DNA of 6,313 bases from Prevotella sp. GTDB lineage: Bacteria > Bacteroidota > Bacteroidia > Bacteroidales > Bacteroidaceae. Below are positions 6,110-6,313 of the stretch, piece after piece; position 1 is the first letter of the stretch, and every line of letters starts with the position of its first letter. The translations under genes and the position numbers were made by a program. The stretch spans positions 1-6,313 of the forward strand of contig JAJPZE010000240.1 in assembly GCA_021204565.1 (NCBI GenBank), in the 5' to 3' direction. The notes beneath the pieces were generated by a model. It did no database searches and was not told the origin of the DNA. It worked only from the letters and a program-made list of their open reading frames with translations.

Positions 6110-6128
6110 CTTCTCGCCGGGCAAGAAG
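6110..6128 (-). other. Intercistronic hairpin between the small membrane gene and dacB
   Basis: On the minus strand CTTCTTGC (6128-6121) pairs with GCGAGAAG (6117-6110) in eight pairs, one of them G-U, around a 3-nt CCG loop. It lies 24 bp before the dacB start and is not followed directly by a T run. It could tune the ratio of the two products or protect an mRNA end. Confidence 0.35.
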
Positions 6129-6157
6129 AACATACTTGACGAACGCGCCGGATATAA

Positions 6158-6262
6158 TCAGAGATTCTTCAGCCACTTCTTTCCCGGCTTGGTGTATGTC
6201 CACGCAAGGAAAGCTCCACCAAAGACAATAATAAACAAGAATAAAAAAACTAATGGATGCAT
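6158..6262 (-). CDS. Small single-pass membrane protein, 34 aa, unknown function
   Basis: I do not recognise this protein. It starts MHPLVFLFLFIIVFGGAFLA (residues 1-20), one clear hydrophobic membrane segment at about 3-20, and continues WTYTKPGKKWLKNL (21-34), a short tail with five lysines. By the positive-inside rule the tail should face the cytoplasm. Support for a real gene comes from an AGGAG Shine-Dalgarno at 6270-6274, seven bases before the ATG at 6262; such a site stands out here because the neighbouring genes lack one. The composition, a hydrophobic core followed by an aromatic-lysine tail, is that of a functional membrane peptide and not of random frame. It lies on the same strand as dacB, 72 bp before it with a hairpin in between, so co-transcription is plausible and a role at the cell envelope can be guessed but not shown. 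It could be a chance ORF, but I think that unlikely. Confidence 0.72.
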   Translation of the reverse strand: MHPLVFLFLFIIVFGGAFLAWTYTKPGKKWLKNL

Positions 6263-6269
6263 AACCTAT

Positions 6270-6274
6270 CTCCT
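6270..6274 (-). promoter_or_regulatory. Shine-Dalgarno site AGGAG of the 34-codon gene
   Basis: AGGAG stands seven bases before the ATG at 6262. It is the only well-placed Shine-Dalgarno sequence in the window and is the main evidence that fixes this small gene's start. Confidence 0.55.
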
Positions 6275-6313
6275 ATTTCATAATTAAAAATCTATACCCT
6301 ATAACGTACAATG

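Noticed and set aside
6027..6287. Plus-strand ORF of 86 codons across the right intergenic region
   Set aside because: It is opposite the dacB start and the 34-codon membrane gene; the minus-strand reading has a Shine-Dalgarno site and a membrane segment, and this one has neither.
6273..6313. Possible 3' tail of an upstream minus-strand gene ending at TAG 6275-6273
   Set aside because: Only about 12 codons are visible, with no recognisable sequence.

Overview
The window looks like an ordinary chromosomal stretch of a Bacteroidales (phylum Bacteroidota) genome with medium GC. Three things point there. The RecA and the compact PBP4-type carboxypeptidase read like Bacteroidales family members. 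Two promoters fit the phylum's TTTG / TAnnTTTG pattern. Most starts lack a Shine-Dalgarno sequence and have A-rich leaders instead. The genus cannot be fixed from the sequence alone.

Left block (minus strand, 2579 to about 76): a promoter drives a saccharopine-dehydrogenase-like enzyme, best read as carboxy(nor)spermidine dehydrogenase of the alternative spermidine pathway (2500-1265). recA (1200-169) follows 64 bp later with no terminator between them, so the two are probably co-transcribed. Two perfect 12-bp stem-loops lie just past the recA stop.

Middle (plus strand): an NhaD-type Na+/H+ antiporter gene (2737-4122) is transcribed divergently from its own promoter. It ends in a strong stem-loop terminator with a short T run (4147-4190).

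Gap 4191-4828: 638 bp with no convincing gene between convergent nhaD and dacB. It holds a long bulged hairpin (4254-4308), two nearly identical 21-nt direct repeats at 23-nt spacing with nested inverted repeats (4491-4605), a possible 31-codon ORF, and a 9-bp direct repeat (TTGCACACT) bracketing about 330 bp whose ends are inverted 8-bp sequences, as in a small non-autonomous mobile element. This is the least explained part of the window.

Right block (minus strand, 6262-4829): a 34-codon gene for a single-pass membrane peptide with a clear Shine-Dalgarno sequence, then an intercistronic hairpin, then an exported D-Ala-D-Ala carboxypeptidase/endopeptidase of the PBP4 (DacB, S13) family.

The genes have no single shared pathway: DNA repair, polyamine synthesis, ion homeostasis and peptidoglycan remodelling are housekeeping or stress functions. 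I found no clear new multi-gene system. The best leads are the unannotated membrane peptide and the repeat-bearing gap.
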